From Artemisia argyi (taxonomy: Eukaryota > Streptophyta > Magnoliopsida > Asterales > Asteraceae), in assembly GCA_030686995.1 (NCBI GenBank), contig CM060691.1, positions 66,087,607-66,151,606 of the forward strand: a stretch of DNA of 64,000 nucleotides, read 5' to 3'. Within the stretch, counting starts at the first letter, position 1; each line of letters starts with the position of its first letter. Below, piece after piece: positions 44,691-56,400 of this stretch. The notes beneath the pieces are model-generated. The model did no database searches, was not told the origin of the DNA, and worked only from the letters and a program-made list of their open reading frames with translations. The position numbers and the translations under genes are program-made.

Positions 44691-46021
44691 ACCATACGGA
44701 CTACCATCCCGTTTCATTCTATGTTCATTTTATGTTTTTGTTATTTTTCATTTATTAGCTTAAGTCGAGTCTAGTCTTGGCTTAGTAACGCCATATTGTA
44801 CATGTAATTAACCAAGATGATTAACTCGCCACCAGTAAAGACTGCCTATTTCCAACAAAACCGTGTATTTTATATCCCTACACCTAACGTTACAACCCTT
44901 TAAAAGACCTCTTTGATAGTTTATCCTAGGTGCTTACGCCATGTGGTGGTGGTTTGATCCTTCCCAAGCCTATGATAATCTATTTTGCTATGACAGGTAG
45001 TGAGAGATATCTTCCGTTTCCATATTGTAATTTATACTTTATTACACCCGAGAGATGTGAGTATCTAAACACTATTTGTGAGGTGCTAGTGTATGACCTC
45101 CGTGCTTGTCTTTGGTCTTTAGTGGAATTATTATTTGTTGTAATTACTTTTATATTAGTGTTAAATGACCCCTAACTTGTATTTTTATTAGAATAAAAGC
45201 GCATTTGCTTGAGGACAAGCAAATCTCAAGTGTAAGGGTATATGATGAGGCGAAAAATGAACCACTTTTAGGGGGTCATTTAAGCCCGGAATTGAATTTA
45301 TTTGATCAAATATTGCCCTAAATCGGTCCTTTTGTGATTTTAGGTACTTTGGGAGTGAATTCTGGAAAAGAAGGCATTTTGGACGTTTTTGGAGCATAAA
45401 AGTGAAGAAAACGGCAAAGACTTAATTTTCCTTGCTGGGAACAGTGGATGACGGCGTCAAGAAGAAAATCTTGACGGCGTCAAGAGTAAAAGTGGTGACG
45501 GCCCAGAAGAAACGTGAAGGCGTCACCCAAGGCCGTCACGTGTTAACTTGCGCGCGGAGTAGCTGATATTGTTTTGGTCATAACTTTTGCATACGAACTC
45601 GGATTTAGGTGATTCAAAAGCCCAGGCGAAGAGGACGAAGAGATCTAAAATTTGGTGAAAAATTGGTCGTGACGGCGTCAAGAGTAATGGGCTGACTCCG
45701 TCAAGATGGGCCGGGCAGAAATAAGCCTATAAATATAACATCATAACTTCACTTTTTGTAAGCCTAAACCCTAAGGTCGATTCCCGGGTTTAGGTGGGTG
45801 TTTTTCCAGATACTTAGAGGGTTTCAATCACTCCATAAACATCATTTATTGGTTTGATGATTCTCTCTCAATTATGTCTTTCATTATTATTGTTGATTGT
45901 CCTTCTTTGATTATGTTTTGCTAATTCACCTTGTGTCTACTTATGATTGTGTGAAACTTGTTTATAATTGATTAGATCTCATTGATTTCTTGTTGATTTC
46001 TTGATGATTATGTTTTGCTAA

Positions 46022-46717
46022 TTAACCCCGGCCGTCCTCACTAATGAAGGTTGGCACCTCATCCGCAGCGCCAAAATAGTTGCGACTCAACCCCATGTGA
46101 ACCAAAAACGCCTCTGGATAAGGGTTAATGGACAGGCGGTTGGCATCAACAATATGCGCATCAGTCAGCCTATAGGAACCGAGTGCGGGGCGCCCATCCC
46201 TTGGCAACGTATCCTGAGTATAAAACTCATAGGGCGATGGAAAAACCACATCATCAACCCAGAAAAAATACTCCCTCCAATTTCTTAGGGAGTCCACCTT
46301 ATCAGTGTAACACTGAAGTGCCCCCGGGCGCTTCGTAAAAGATACCCACCCATTTGACCACGTCGTGTGGTAAAAGTAGCGGAACAAGGCTATGGTCGGT
46401 TCTATCGCAAGTAAACGGCAGTTTACTTCAAAATTCAACACCTTAGCCGCACCTATACAGTGCAGCTGTGAGATGTGGAGGCGATAGTGGTTGAGCAAAT
46501 CGGTCAGAAAGATAGATATTGGTACGCGGTAATTTGCGTACTCAAAGAATTTCGTGTATAGCCCTATTTTCCTTTCGTGGAAGTCAGCTATACACACGTC
46601 AACATTTGGAGCCTCTGGACACACATCCAGAGGCACGTAGTAGTTAGATGTAAACTGAGTAACATCATCAACCATCATCGCAGAGCGAAAGTCCTCTAAC
46701 TGGGCAACCATTTTCAT
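46022..46717 (-). CDS. Antisense ORF, 'putative gypsy type transposon' domain protein, C-terminus cut
   Basis: 231 codons, start ATG at 46717 (MKMVAQLEDF). The order of motifs, with an opening FFEYANYRVPIS, then HYRLHISQLHCIGA, a conserved stretch around FEVNCRLLAIEPTIALFR and a FFWVDD-type block after a Trp-rich segment, matches what I know as the Transposase_28 (putative gypsy type transposon) domain common in plant genomes. Despite that name there is no proven transposase activity. The frame is closed by the stop at the truncation border (46022), so the natural C-terminus is probably missing. No internal stops or shifts. It lies opposite to the strand of the LTR beside it. Alternative: a fragment of a host PMD-like gene, less likely given the polypurine tract and LTR. 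Confidence 0.6.
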   Translation of the reverse strand: MKMVAQLEDFRSAMMVDDVTQFTSNYYVPLDVCPEAPNVDVCIADFHERKIGLYTKFFEYANYRVPISIFLTDLLNHYRLHISQLHCIGAAKVLNFEVNCRLLAIEPTIALFRYFYHTTWSNGWVSFTKRPGALQCYTDKVDSLRNWREYFFWVDDVVFPSPYEFYTQDTLPRDGRPALGSYRLTDAHIVDANRLSINPYPEAFLVHMGLSRNYFGAADEVPTFISEDGRG

Positions 46718-47134
46718 AATCCTACGGGGAAACGCACATAGAAATTACCTAAAAAAACGAGTACTTTCTTTGCAAAATACGCTTTTAAAAGAAGTAAGCA
46801 AATGTGAGTGTATGTTTTTACTATGTGTTTTGGTAAAAATGGAGGTGATGACTCTTATATAGGGAGTAAAAAACCCTAGATGATGTCCACATGGATCCCA
46901 CTCACAAAAACGTGTGGCTAGAACTGAAACGGTACATGCACTTTTTCCCTATTTACGAGGGCCACATGGACACTACCCCCAATTTTTGAGGTATACTTTT
47001 GAAATACCTATGACTAGGTGCATTGTACTTTAAAATGGGCGGCAATATTTCAATGTTCTCCTGCCATGCTTACCGCTGCTAATATTAGTATAGCATCCGC
47101 GGCTACGAGCCGCGCACACTAGACTGGGGGGACA
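46718..47134. other. E spacer and polypurine tract
   Basis: About 420 bases between the antisense ORF and the LTR. It may hold the promoter of the antisense ORF (TATATAAGAG reads on the minus strand near 46856-46865). It ends with a purine run at 47123-47134. Confidence 0.45.
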
Positions 47135-47612
47135 TGATGACGTATAGTCTATATATGGGCCACGAGCCTAAATGATAAACATTACTAAGTCCCAAATCCA
47201 CCACGCGTGGGCTATTGTAACTTGGGCCGCATTAATAATAGGAACAGACTCACATAAGCCCAACCCAAATGAACTATACACGGTATAGATAAGGATCATC
47301 TATCTATGGAATAGATATCCTTACCCGGATAAGCACCATGGGTGCGAAACGTGAGGAGCACGAACCCTACAAGGATTCTGCGCCTATATAAGGAATGACA
47401 TCTCTCATTCAAGGTACGACAAACCCTAACTCTTTACGAGAACCCTAAATCGATTACTTACTCTCACGCCGGAGTCTAATCGTGGGAGACAATCCCACGA
47501 TAAGCCTAACAGTGTTGTTTATTTTCTTAGTGCGCAGGTTACAAGTACTAAGAAGCGAATTGGTACGAGAGCAAGAGCCCATAATCAGGAACGCCCAACT
47601 TTTGTATCAACA
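47135..47612 (+). repeat. E LTR
   Basis: 478 bp from TGATGACGTATAG to TTTGTATCAACA. It has a TATA box CTATATAAGG at 47393-47402 and a leader with the usual CCCTAACTC phrases. The primer site expected downstream is absent because this is the 3' LTR. Confidence 0.7.
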
Positions 47613-48389
47613 AGGGGCTTGTTGATGTGTGTGTCTATCTCCATCAATTAAGGCGTGACAACTTCAATAGATCTAGTTGGTTTAGTTTATAATTCTTGTT
47701 TCCTATTGATTCTTGTTTTGATTGAATGTCTCATCAATGTTAGGCTTAAGAAAACTGGCAGACTTCCATAGGGTAACATGCTTGACCTTCTTAAGAAACA
47801 TGAACCGATGTGTACTAGGTTTTTATGGTTGTATTTAATGCATGAGCGAATTCTAGTGATCCCATTTTAGGAGCTTCTTAGCCGGCTCGACATAGGAGTG
47901 AAGTAGGAGCTTATAGGATTGGGGAAGTAAGTACGCCACCCCATGAATGGTATTAAGGAATACAACCCGTCAATTAAAACAAGGTGTAACAATTCAATAG
48001 GTAGAATTGGATAGCTAGCAAGGAGTAACATATCATAGGTAGACATGCTTCACTTATCTTGTAGAACCTTAGTTTAGTTTTCTTGCACATTAGTTTAATT
48101 AGTAGCTTTTGGGTTAGTTGATTAACAACTAATTCCGCCCCTCCTTCCAAAACCCGAGATTTTTACTTGCTTTTCATAAAATATAAAAATACAAAAAAGA
48201 ATCATCCTTCACCTTTAGACCTAGTTAGATTAATTTCAATCCTAACGACACTATTCCTGAGTTGAACGATCAATCCCCCGGTACTTATCACTATACTATA
48301 CTTCAACGATCAGGTACACTGCCTGGTGGGGGTTGTAAGCTTCTCGAGATCCCTCGAGAGGTAAAGCCTGGTGCAATTCCCACACATCA

Positions 48390-49815
48390 TACTCTATCTA
48401 TGGATTGTCCCTGGGAAGATCCTTCTGGTTCTAGTGGATCATGGGAACTCATAACTAACCTTAACCATCCTTATAACTCCATGCATAAAGATAAATGGTC
48501 AGTCTTTGGTATTCCTTCCACAAACACCTTTTGCTCCCCCTCAATATGTGCATCGATATTTGAAAGAGTTTAGCACATATTTGGGAGCCTATTATTGAGT
48601 CCAAAAGATCACATTTGATTATCAGATTTCATATTTAAATCATATTCTCTCCCCCGATCAAAACTTTCAAATCTTTTGAGATTTTGGATCCCAATTGATT
48701 TAAATAAGTTAGAAAACGTTTGGAGAGAAATGCGGTTAATTTTTAATATTTTTTGATAACAGGAACTTTTTCTGCTCCCCCTCAATCTGTGAGGGAGATT
48801 GTTATGTGTCAGATTTGACGAGTTTACAAAATATTTGTGGTTTTAACGAAAAGTCTTAGAAAATTTCTCATTATGACACATAACCATCACAAAGTGTATT
48901 ATTACAAGGTTTTTGTACAAATTGTGGAGAGTTTTGATGATACATAAAATTTTGAGAAATCACTCTCCCCCTCAATCAATGACGGATGTTAAAGCTTAAA
49001 TAAATGATGTCATTGATTGAGAGAAAAATTTTATCGAAATTAGAGTTCAATTTGATTTTTAATCAAAATCTCATGGTACCACCAAGTTTTGCACAAATAC
49101 TTCCCGGAAAAATCATAGAAGGGAAAGTATTTGCGATAAAAGGAATACTTCTCTTCCTTATCCAGAAATAATGCACTGAAGCGTACATTAGATCGAGGAA
49201 ACATGGATATAAAGTAATCCATGCCCAGGTGAACTTCACCTGGTAAAAGGAACAACCGTCTTTTTGGCGACGTGTTTTCCACATTTCGAAACACGGGTTG
49301 CTATCTGAAGTAATAGCAAACCTTAATGTTGAAGTCCGGGTTGCAGCCTGAAATGACTACAAGCCATTAATTTTGAAGTCCGGGTTACAGCCTGAAATGA
49401 CTGCAAGCCATCATTTTTGTAGAATATTTTGAGATATGACATGTTTTTGAAAAAACTTTATTTGAAACCGAAAAACTCTTGCTCAAGCATATGTATGATT
49501 CCGTGTCATTATTGAATGACATTTTTAGAAACGTACATAATATTGATTACACAAGAGACATGTCATGAGAAGAATATTTTTGTATTTTTTATGATTTTTC
49601 AGATATTTATGGTTTTTATAGGTTTTATATTTTTCTATTTACGTATTGGTATAAGATATGTACAAAGCATACCAAACAGTTTAAGAAGATGTTGACATGA
49701 GTACCAAAATGATAGTATTGTTCGGCTTGTTGTAGAAGTCAGTAGTCAACATCTCTTAAACTTTCACTACCAAAGCTTTCGAGGCTCCTGAATAATCGTC
49801 TGAAGCGGTAGATGC
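48390..49815 (-). mobile_element. D3: continuation of the minus-strand Copia D element
   Basis: After the TACTC target copy (48390-48394), D sequence resumes exactly where D2 stopped. It matches D1 from about 4925 back to about 3730, including polypurine-like tracts and the triple hairpin (49298-49406). The last 190 bases or so before C2 (about 49630-49815) are not clearly alignable with D1. C2 begins at 49816 and is probably inserted in this element, next to GATGC. Confidence 0.8.
49298..49406 (-). repeat. Three tandem hairpin units in D3 tail
   Basis: Inverted repeats TTGCTAT/ATAGCAA (49298-49319), TTGCAG/CTACAA (49341-49362) and TTACAG/CTGCAA (49385-49406) in plus reading. In the transcribed (minus) sense the mismatching pairs become G-U wobbles. 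Counterpart of 3906-4011. Confidence 0.65.
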
Positions 49816-50200
49816 TGTTGACATAAATAATGCCTAAAAACATTATTAACATATTATCAATAACTTTATGTTTTGATTATTACAAAATATAAACTCATAG
49901 AACTAAAACTTGTAACTTAGACAAGTATTTAGTGATTAACATTTTCTCTTTACATCTAAATCACTTAAGGTATTACAAAGTGTTTAGTGCAATTTATGAT
50001 CAAAGGGAAATTTAATTAAGTATTACAAAGTTTATTTAATTATATAAACATATTATATATTTTTGAAAAACACTTTTGGTAATAAAGAACAATGTTTTAT
50101 TCATACTAAATATATGAATTCAAATTTTAACCAAAATCAGTTAGTTTTCACCAAATAAACTTTCCCCACTAGAAAACAAAATTTATGGCCGTTACAGCTG

Positions 50201-50306
50201 GGTGGCCCCCTTAATTAACAGGGGCGGTCCCCTTAATTTTAAGGGGGGCGGCCTTGATTAAAGGGGACCGACCATGCTCCTCTTTCAGAATTTGTTGCCT
50301 ATAAAT
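50201..50306 (+). promoter_or_regulatory. C2 LTR promoter: GC palindrome block plus TATA box
   Basis: GGTGGCCCCCTTAAT, GGGGCGGTCCCCTTAAT, TTAAGGGGGGCGGCC and AAAGGGGACCGACC, then TATAAAT 26 bases later. Same layout as in C1 at 24593. Confidence 0.6.
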
Positions 50307-50591
50307 ACCACCTTAAATCTGGAATTTTTCTCACCTTTTGCACTCCTAAACTTTCTGTTCTAGATCTCCATATCCAATCTCTAAATCCTTTGATCATACA
50401 TTCTTAAATCTTTGTTTCAAAGTGATCCAAAGATCATTCTATCAAGTGCAAGAGAAGAATACTTCTATCCCTCAAGACAAGAAGTATTACAACTTGTTGT
50501 GATCTCCACATCTAAGTTGTTAGAGCATCATCATTATATTCATCTCATTGTGTGATTAGTTGCGAATATTGGTTAGAAGATAGTTTAGTTA

Positions 50592-50594
<3 letters not shown>

Positions 50595-50665
<71 letters not shown>
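50595..50665. repeat. (AT)n microsatellite in C2 LTR
   Basis: About 35 AT units. At the same place C1 reads only AGATATATAGATTG. Confidence 0.9.
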
Positions 50666-50668
<3 letters not shown>

Positions 50669-51231
50669 TGGTTGGTTAGTTGCTAGTTGTGAAGTAGAAG
50701 ATAGTTGTGAAGAAGATTGGTGTGTAGAAGAGAGTTGTAAAGAAGATTGGTGTGTAGAAGATAGTTAGGAAAAAGATTGGTGTGTAGAAAATAGGTGTGA
50801 AGAAGTGGTGTGATTAAGTAGTGAATAGGTATGAAATAGTTTTGTAGAAGGTGTGAATAAGTTGTGACATAGTTGTGGTGTGTAAATTGGTGTGTAAGGC
50901 TTTCTCCCCCATAAGGGAGCTTGTTGACATAGTGAAGAAAACTCTCGAGTTAGGTGCTCGTGGAGTGGAGTAGGGCAAGGAAGGTGACCTTGTAGCCGAA
51001 CCACTATAAATCTCTTGTCTCGCGGTTTGATCTTTCCAACTCTCATCTATTTCTTTATTTACATTATTATTGCTTTATAGTAAATATTTAGTGTTGTTCA
51101 TATTGTGCATGACTTGATTTCATATATCATCGAATCTATATATTTGAAAACAAAGAAAACTTTCAAACAATCTTTTACAACAAATTAAAAAGACGTAAAA
51201 CTATTCAACCCCCCTTCTAGTTTTCTACAAT

Positions 51232-51243
51232 TGGTATCAGAGT
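51232..51243 (+). other. C2 primer binding site (tRNA-Met type)
   Basis: TGGTATCAGAGT, two bases after the LTR; complementary to the initiator tRNA-Met 3' end except for the last base. Confidence 0.85.
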
Positions 51244-51299
51244 CACGTTTAACAAGATTTTTTAAAATATATTGTATTTTAAAACTTGTAACGATCTAT

Positions 51300-54200
51300 G
51301 GAATCTTTAAAATATTTAGAAGGGCAATCTATGCAAAGACCACCACTATTTGAAAGTGATGGATTTTTATATTGGAAAAATTGATTCGAAACTTATGTGA
51401 AATCAAAAGATCTTGTTCTTTGGCATATTATTACCTTTGGTAATTTTCCCTCTATTCAATATAATGTTGAAACTAAAATGGATGAAATTGTAACTTTTGA
51501 AAAACAAAATAATGATTTGAAAAAGAAATTAGCAAAAAATAATGAGGCTAAAATGGTCATTTATAATGTGTTACCACGCAAAGAATATGAAAGAATTTTT
51601 ATGTGTAAAACCGCAAAAGAAATTTGGGATTCTTTACTAATTACTCACCAACGAAATAGTAAAGTTAAAGATAACAAAATAGATCTTCTTGTACAAAAAT
51701 ATGAACAATTTATGATTCCGGAAGAGGAATCAATTGATAATACTTTTGCTAAATTTAACACTATTATCACAAGTTTAAAAGCACTTGATGAGACATTTTC
51801 TAGTAAAAATTGTGTTAGGAAATTTCTTAGGGCATTGCATCCGAAATGGCGAGCTAAGGTCACGGTAATTGAAGAATCAAAGAACTTGATGACGTTATCA
51901 CTAGATGAACTTATTGGCAACTTGAAGGTCCATGAAGAAATTATAAGAAGAGATTTGGAAACGGTCAAAGTCAAGAAAGAACAAACCAAATCCATTGCTC
52001 TAAAAGCCAAAATGGAACCTAGTGATGATGATGATTCAAGCGACGAAAGTGAAGACGAAGAATATGCAATGGCCATAAGAGAATTCAAGAAATTCTTCAA
52101 GACGAGGAAGATTCACTAGATTATCTCGAGACGATAGAAAACCGTTCCAAAGAAATAGAAGTGACAACTACGGGAAAAGAAAATGCTTTAGATGTGGAAG
52201 TCCAAATCATCTCATTGGCGAATGTCTAAACCCGCCGGGTTATGAAAATCAAGGCGCATTTGTTAGTGGAACATGGAGTGATAGTGACATAGAAGAAGTA
52301 GAAAAGCCAAGAGATGAAAAGTGTTTTATGGCAAAAGGAACCGACGAAATATGTTTAGGAATTGACTTGGAGCCTGACGAATGGATCAAGGATAGCCGAT
52401 GCTTGAGGCACATGACGGGGAACCGCAAGATATTCTCTACATACAAGGCATGTAATGGAGGTAACATTATTTTCGGTAGTGACTTACGTGGAAAAATCAT
52501 TGGCAAAGGTACGATTTCTCAAGACTCACTTACTATTGAAAATGTAGAGCATGTAGATAATTTAACATATAACTTGCTTAGTATAGGACAAATATGTGAT
52601 AATAAATGTAGAGTCACCTTTACCGAAGAGGATAGCAAAATAGTTAAGAATGGAAAAATTATAGGTAGAGGAATTAGGAAAGGAGGCATATGTGTTATGA
52701 AACTAGGAAACAAACCTGAGGATAGGATATGCCTAACGACCCTAGACGAGAACTCCACATTGTGGCATAGGAGATTAGGACATGCTAACATGCAACAAAT
52801 ACAATCTTTCGCCTCTAAGGAACTAGTTAGAAACTTGCCTAATCTAAAATATGACAAGCTCTTTTATGATGCATGTAAAATTGGAAAACAAGTTCATGCT
52901 AGTCACCAAGCTAAGAATATAGTATCCACTACTAGGTGCCTAGAACTGTTACATATGGATCTTTTTCGTTCATCCATTGTGCGGAGCTATGGAGGAAACA
53001 AATATACCTTAGTAATAGTAGATGACTACTCACGATACACGTGGACTAGGTTTTTAAGTGACAAGACCCAAGCCTTTGAAAAATTGGAAATATTTAGTAA
53101 AATGATTCAAAATAAATTAGGATGCACAACAGTAGCCATTAGGACGGACCATGGTAGGGAATTTGACAATGAAGTACAATTCGGAAAATATTGTGATTTA
53201 AATGGAATATCTCACAATTTCTTCGCTCCTCGTACTCCTCAATCAAATGGCGTAGTAGAAAGAAAAAATAGGTCACTACAAGAAATGAGTAGAACAATGT
53301 TAAATGAACAATCCATCCAACAAAACTTTTGGTGTCACGCCGTAGATACTTCAACATATATTATTAATAGGGTATCAATTATGAGAATTCTAGGAAAAAC
53401 TCCTTATGAGTTACTAAGAGGTAGAAAACCAAACTTAACCTACTTTAGGGTATTTGGAAGTAAATGCTATATTCTAAACACTAAGGATTACCTCACTAAG
53501 TTTGATCCAAAATCATATGAAGGAATATTTTTAGGATACTCACAAAATAGTAAAGCATATATAATACTTAACAAACACACCATGAAAGTAGAAGAATCAC
53601 TAAATGTGACATTTGATGAAACACCACCACCTCCAAAAACTTTGCCTTTAGAAGATGATGACTTAGTTGAAGAAGAAGCTATTGAGGTTAGTAAAACAAA
53701 ACCCATAGGAAATGATAATGAAGACATTAACATAGGAAATAACGAAATTGTAAATGTTAAAGAATCTAGGTCACATCCACTAGATAATATAATAGGACAT
53801 CTTAACCAAAGAACCCTTAGGTAACAAGCTCAAGTTAAAAATAATTTCTTTTGTTTCCTCTCAGCAATAGAACCTAAGAATATAAATGAGGCTTTAAAAG
53901 ATGAAAGTTGGGTTATAGCTACGCAAGAAGAATTAAATCCATTTGAGGCAAATGATGTTTGGGAATTAGTCCCAAATCCAATGAATATGACCATCATAGG
54001 AACTAAATGGGTTTATAGGAATAAATTAGATGAAAATGGAGTAGTTACTAGGAATAAAGATAGGTTAGTTGCCCAAAGTTATAATCAACAAGAAGGAATT
54101 GATTATGACGAAACTTATGTCCCCGTAGCTAGATTACAATAAATTAGGATACTACTTGCCTATGCATGCGCCCTAGATTTTAAGTTATTCCAAATGGACG

Positions 54201-55402
54201 TGAAAAGTGCATTCCTTAACGGTTTTATCAATGAGGAGTTATATGTGGCACAACCTCCAGGATTCATTGACTTCGCAAAACCTGATTATGTTTATAAGTT
54301 AAAGAAAGCTTTGTATGGACTCAAACAAGCTCCCAAAGCTTGGTATGATCGATTAAAAGCTTTCCTTATTAAACAACATTATTATACCATGGGAATGGTA
54401 GATAACACTCTTTTCACTTAAAGGAAAGACCCAAATCTCATCATTATTCAAATATATGTTGATGACATTATATTTGGATCGACTTTTCAAGACATGTGTG
54501 ATGAATTTGCCAAAATAATGCATGATGAGTTTGAGATGAGTATGATGGGTGAACTTAACTTCTTCCTAGGATTACAAATAAAACAATTAGAAGATGGAAT
54601 ATTCTTTAACCAATCTAAGTACATTAAGGAAATGCTTAAGAAATTTGGCCTAGAAGACTCAAAACCCATGAAAACTCCCATGTCTACGGAAGTAAAACTC
54701 ACAAAGGATGATGAAGGTGAGTCCGTAGATAACACCAAGTATAGAGGAATGATAGGTAGTTTACTATACTTGATGGCAAGTAGACCCGATATCATGTTCA
54801 GTGTCTGCCTTTGTGCCCGTTTTCAAGAGGATCCCAAAACCTCTCACCTAGAAGCGGTTAAGCGTATCTTCCAATACATTAAAGGCACTATACACTTAGG
54901 ATTATGGTATCCTAAGGGATCTGGCATAGAAACCATCGTCTATGCGGATTCAGATCATGCGGGAGACTACGTAGATAGAAAAAGCACTAGCGGTATTTGC
55001 ACGTTTATGGGATGTTGTATAACATCTTGGTTTTCGAAGAAGCAAACCGCTCTTGCTATTTCTACCACCGAAGCCGAATATGTAAACGCTGGAAAGGCAT
55101 GTCAACAAGCACTATGGATGAAACAAGCTCTTATAGACTATGGCATTAGGTTAGAAAACATTCCCATTATGTGCGATAACAAAGGTGCAATAGATTTAAG
55201 TAAAAATCCGGTGCAACACTCAAGGACTAAACATATAGAAATACGCCACCACTTTCTTAGGGATAATGTACAAAAAGGGAACATATCTATAGAAAAAGTT
55301 GCATCAGAAGATAACATTGCGGATATATTCACAAAACCCCTTAAGCGTGAATTATTCAATCACTTGCGTCTAGGATTAGGAATGATGGAACAAGTTGACT
55401 AA
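51300..55402 (+). pseudogene. C2 gag-pol polyprotein, broken
   Basis: Gag starts at ATG 51300, with a stop after YWKN at about 51382. It keeps the coiled-coil segment with [15 protein letters not shown] that C1 has lost. Zinc knuckle from about 52184. Protease reads DSRC (about 52393) where C1 has DSGC, so the catalytic triplet is damaged. Long open frame 52328-53824 covers protease and integrase ([21 protein letters not shown]). TAA at 53822-53824 replaces a Ser codon. Further stops near 54139 and 54419-54421 flank the first RT part (54194-54421); YVDD lies at 54455-54466. The final frame 54494-55402 carries RT thumb and RNase H (YADSDHAG, TTEAEYVNAG) and ends MEQVD. Confidence 0.9.
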
Positions 55403-56400
55403 ATTTTATTGCATTTAGAAATTTTTTATTTTTTTTTGTTTTGCATAAGATTTTCTTTTCTTCCACTTCTCCATTTCTGAGTCTAGGAATATGTTTCGCA
55501 CAAAATTAAAGATTGGGAAACACTATTTTTTTGCATATACACTTTTGTAAAACCCAATCAAATTTTCTTTAAAACATTCTCACAACTAGGAATTACATGA
55601 ACATCTTTTTCCTTGCATTGTTGACTAATGCTAAAAACATTTTTCTTCCAAAATCATGCATAAACTCTCACATAAATCGTCAAGGTATATAATCTAATAT
55701 ATATCTTTGACATTCATGATCGAGCAAAAATCGAATCAAGGAGATTTTGGATTGTTTCTTAAGAAATTTTTTTTTTGCATTTAGAAGTCGAAACAATCAC
55801 AACTCCACATTTGTTGCATATAGGCACACACTAGGACAATATCACTCATAACATTATCATCTTGTTTCATCACTAGAATTTTGACTCACTTGTTGCCTTT
55901 GCCTTTGATCTAAGATAGTTACCTTAGGAAGTTTAAGTGCTCTTGCCTTTATTTGTCTCTTTTTGCATATTATGTGTTGCTTATTTGCTCTTTTGCTTAA
56001 GTGTTTTTGCATGCATGCTATATCTTGATTAGATTAGATGCTATATTGCCTAAAGGAATTGAACTTGCTTGAATCCAAATCCAAAAACACAACCTTTCTG
56101 CAAATTTTCTGCGAAAAATCATTTTCTGGCAATCTGGGAACCATTAGATGGGCGGCCCCCTTAATTATGTAAGGCGGCCCTCTTAATTTTAAGGGGACCG
56201 CCCCCTAATTAAGGGGACCGGCCATTTGCTGGACGGATTTACAGAATCTTTTCTGCTTTTTAGCCCATTTCAACCTACATTTCCTATTTTTCACCAACAC
56301 ATTTTGTCCTAATCTCTCAAACAAACTTTATCCATCCATAAACACACAAATCTTACACTATAAATATCCCCAATCTTCCACTCTCTCCATTCATCCCTTC
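55403..56400 (+). other. C2 region between pol and extra ORF
   Basis: Noncoding, colinear with C1 29574-30561. It ends with the GC block and TATA box described separately. Confidence 0.6.
56150..56365 (+). promoter_or_regulatory. C2 putative internal promoter before extra ORF
   Basis: GC palindrome block 56150-56224 and TATAAAT 56359-56365, 35 bases before the ATG at 56401. Conserved with C1 in sequence, order and spacing. Confidence 0.5.

Larger units (their letters stand above)
42750..45242 (+). other. A3/4 3' noncoding region
   Basis: About 2.5 kb, colinear with A2 (12821-10344, inverted) and from about 43985 with A1. It contains the CTTGGGAGGCAACCCATG box (42791-42820), two TGACGGCGTCA palindromes near 43193 and 43215, and an A-rich simple tract (44602-44690). 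No coding region. Confidence 0.75.
46021..47612 (+). mobile_element. E: 3' end of a gypsy element with antisense ORF
   Basis: From left to right: antisense ORF (46717-46022), about 400 bp of spacer, polypurine tract ACTGGGGGGACA (47123-47134), and a plus-strand LTR (47135-47612). The left border is a truncation with scrambled filler copied from nearby host LTR sequence. An antisense ORF next to the 3' LTR is a layout I recall for Tat-lineage Ty3/gypsy elements. E is inserted in the A3/4 3' LTR. Confidence 0.65.
21738..48389 (+). mobile_element. A3/4: Athila-like element, 26.65 kb with nested insertions
   Basis: 5' LTR 21738-23291, primer site, first part of gag 23470-24205; then C1, B2 and a tandem duplication; then the C-terminal gag-PR (41722-42749), 3' noncoding region and 3' LTR 45243-48389 interrupted by E. 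The two LTRs match nearly base for base in their TGACG arrays and have the same strand. The outer flanks are consecutive in the D family: D2 ends TTCTAATC and D3 begins TACTCTATCTATGG, while D1 reads (inverted) TTCTAATCTATCTATGG. The target duplication is therefore TAATC/TACTC with one mismatch. Confidence 0.85.
45243..48389 (+). repeat. A3/4 3' LTR, interrupted by E
   Basis: Starts TGATGAGGCGAAAAATG, ends CCCACACATCA. TGACGGCGTCA at 45449, 45472 and 45670, TATAAATA at 45728-45735. E occupies 46021-47612. At the 3' end the inverted repeat TGGGGGTTG (48327-48335) / CAATTCCCA (48374-48382) encloses a CTCGAG hairpin. Confidence 0.88.
49816..51229 (+). repeat. C2 5' LTR
   Basis: About 1.41 kb. 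GC palindrome block 50201-50274, TATA box TATAAAT 50300-50306, and an (AT)n microsatellite 50595-50665 which is absent from the C1 LTR. Confidence 0.9.

Noticed and set aside
46022..46717. Antisense ORF as a functional DNA transposase or host gene
   Set aside because: No catalytic DDE pattern; adjacent polypurine tract and LTR place it inside a retrotransposon.
51645..53733. Minus-strand open frames inside C1 and C2 pol (e.g. 51645-52100, 26693-27031, 54487-54795)
   Set aside because: Mirror frames of the polyprotein; they recur in both copies only because the coding strand is conserved.
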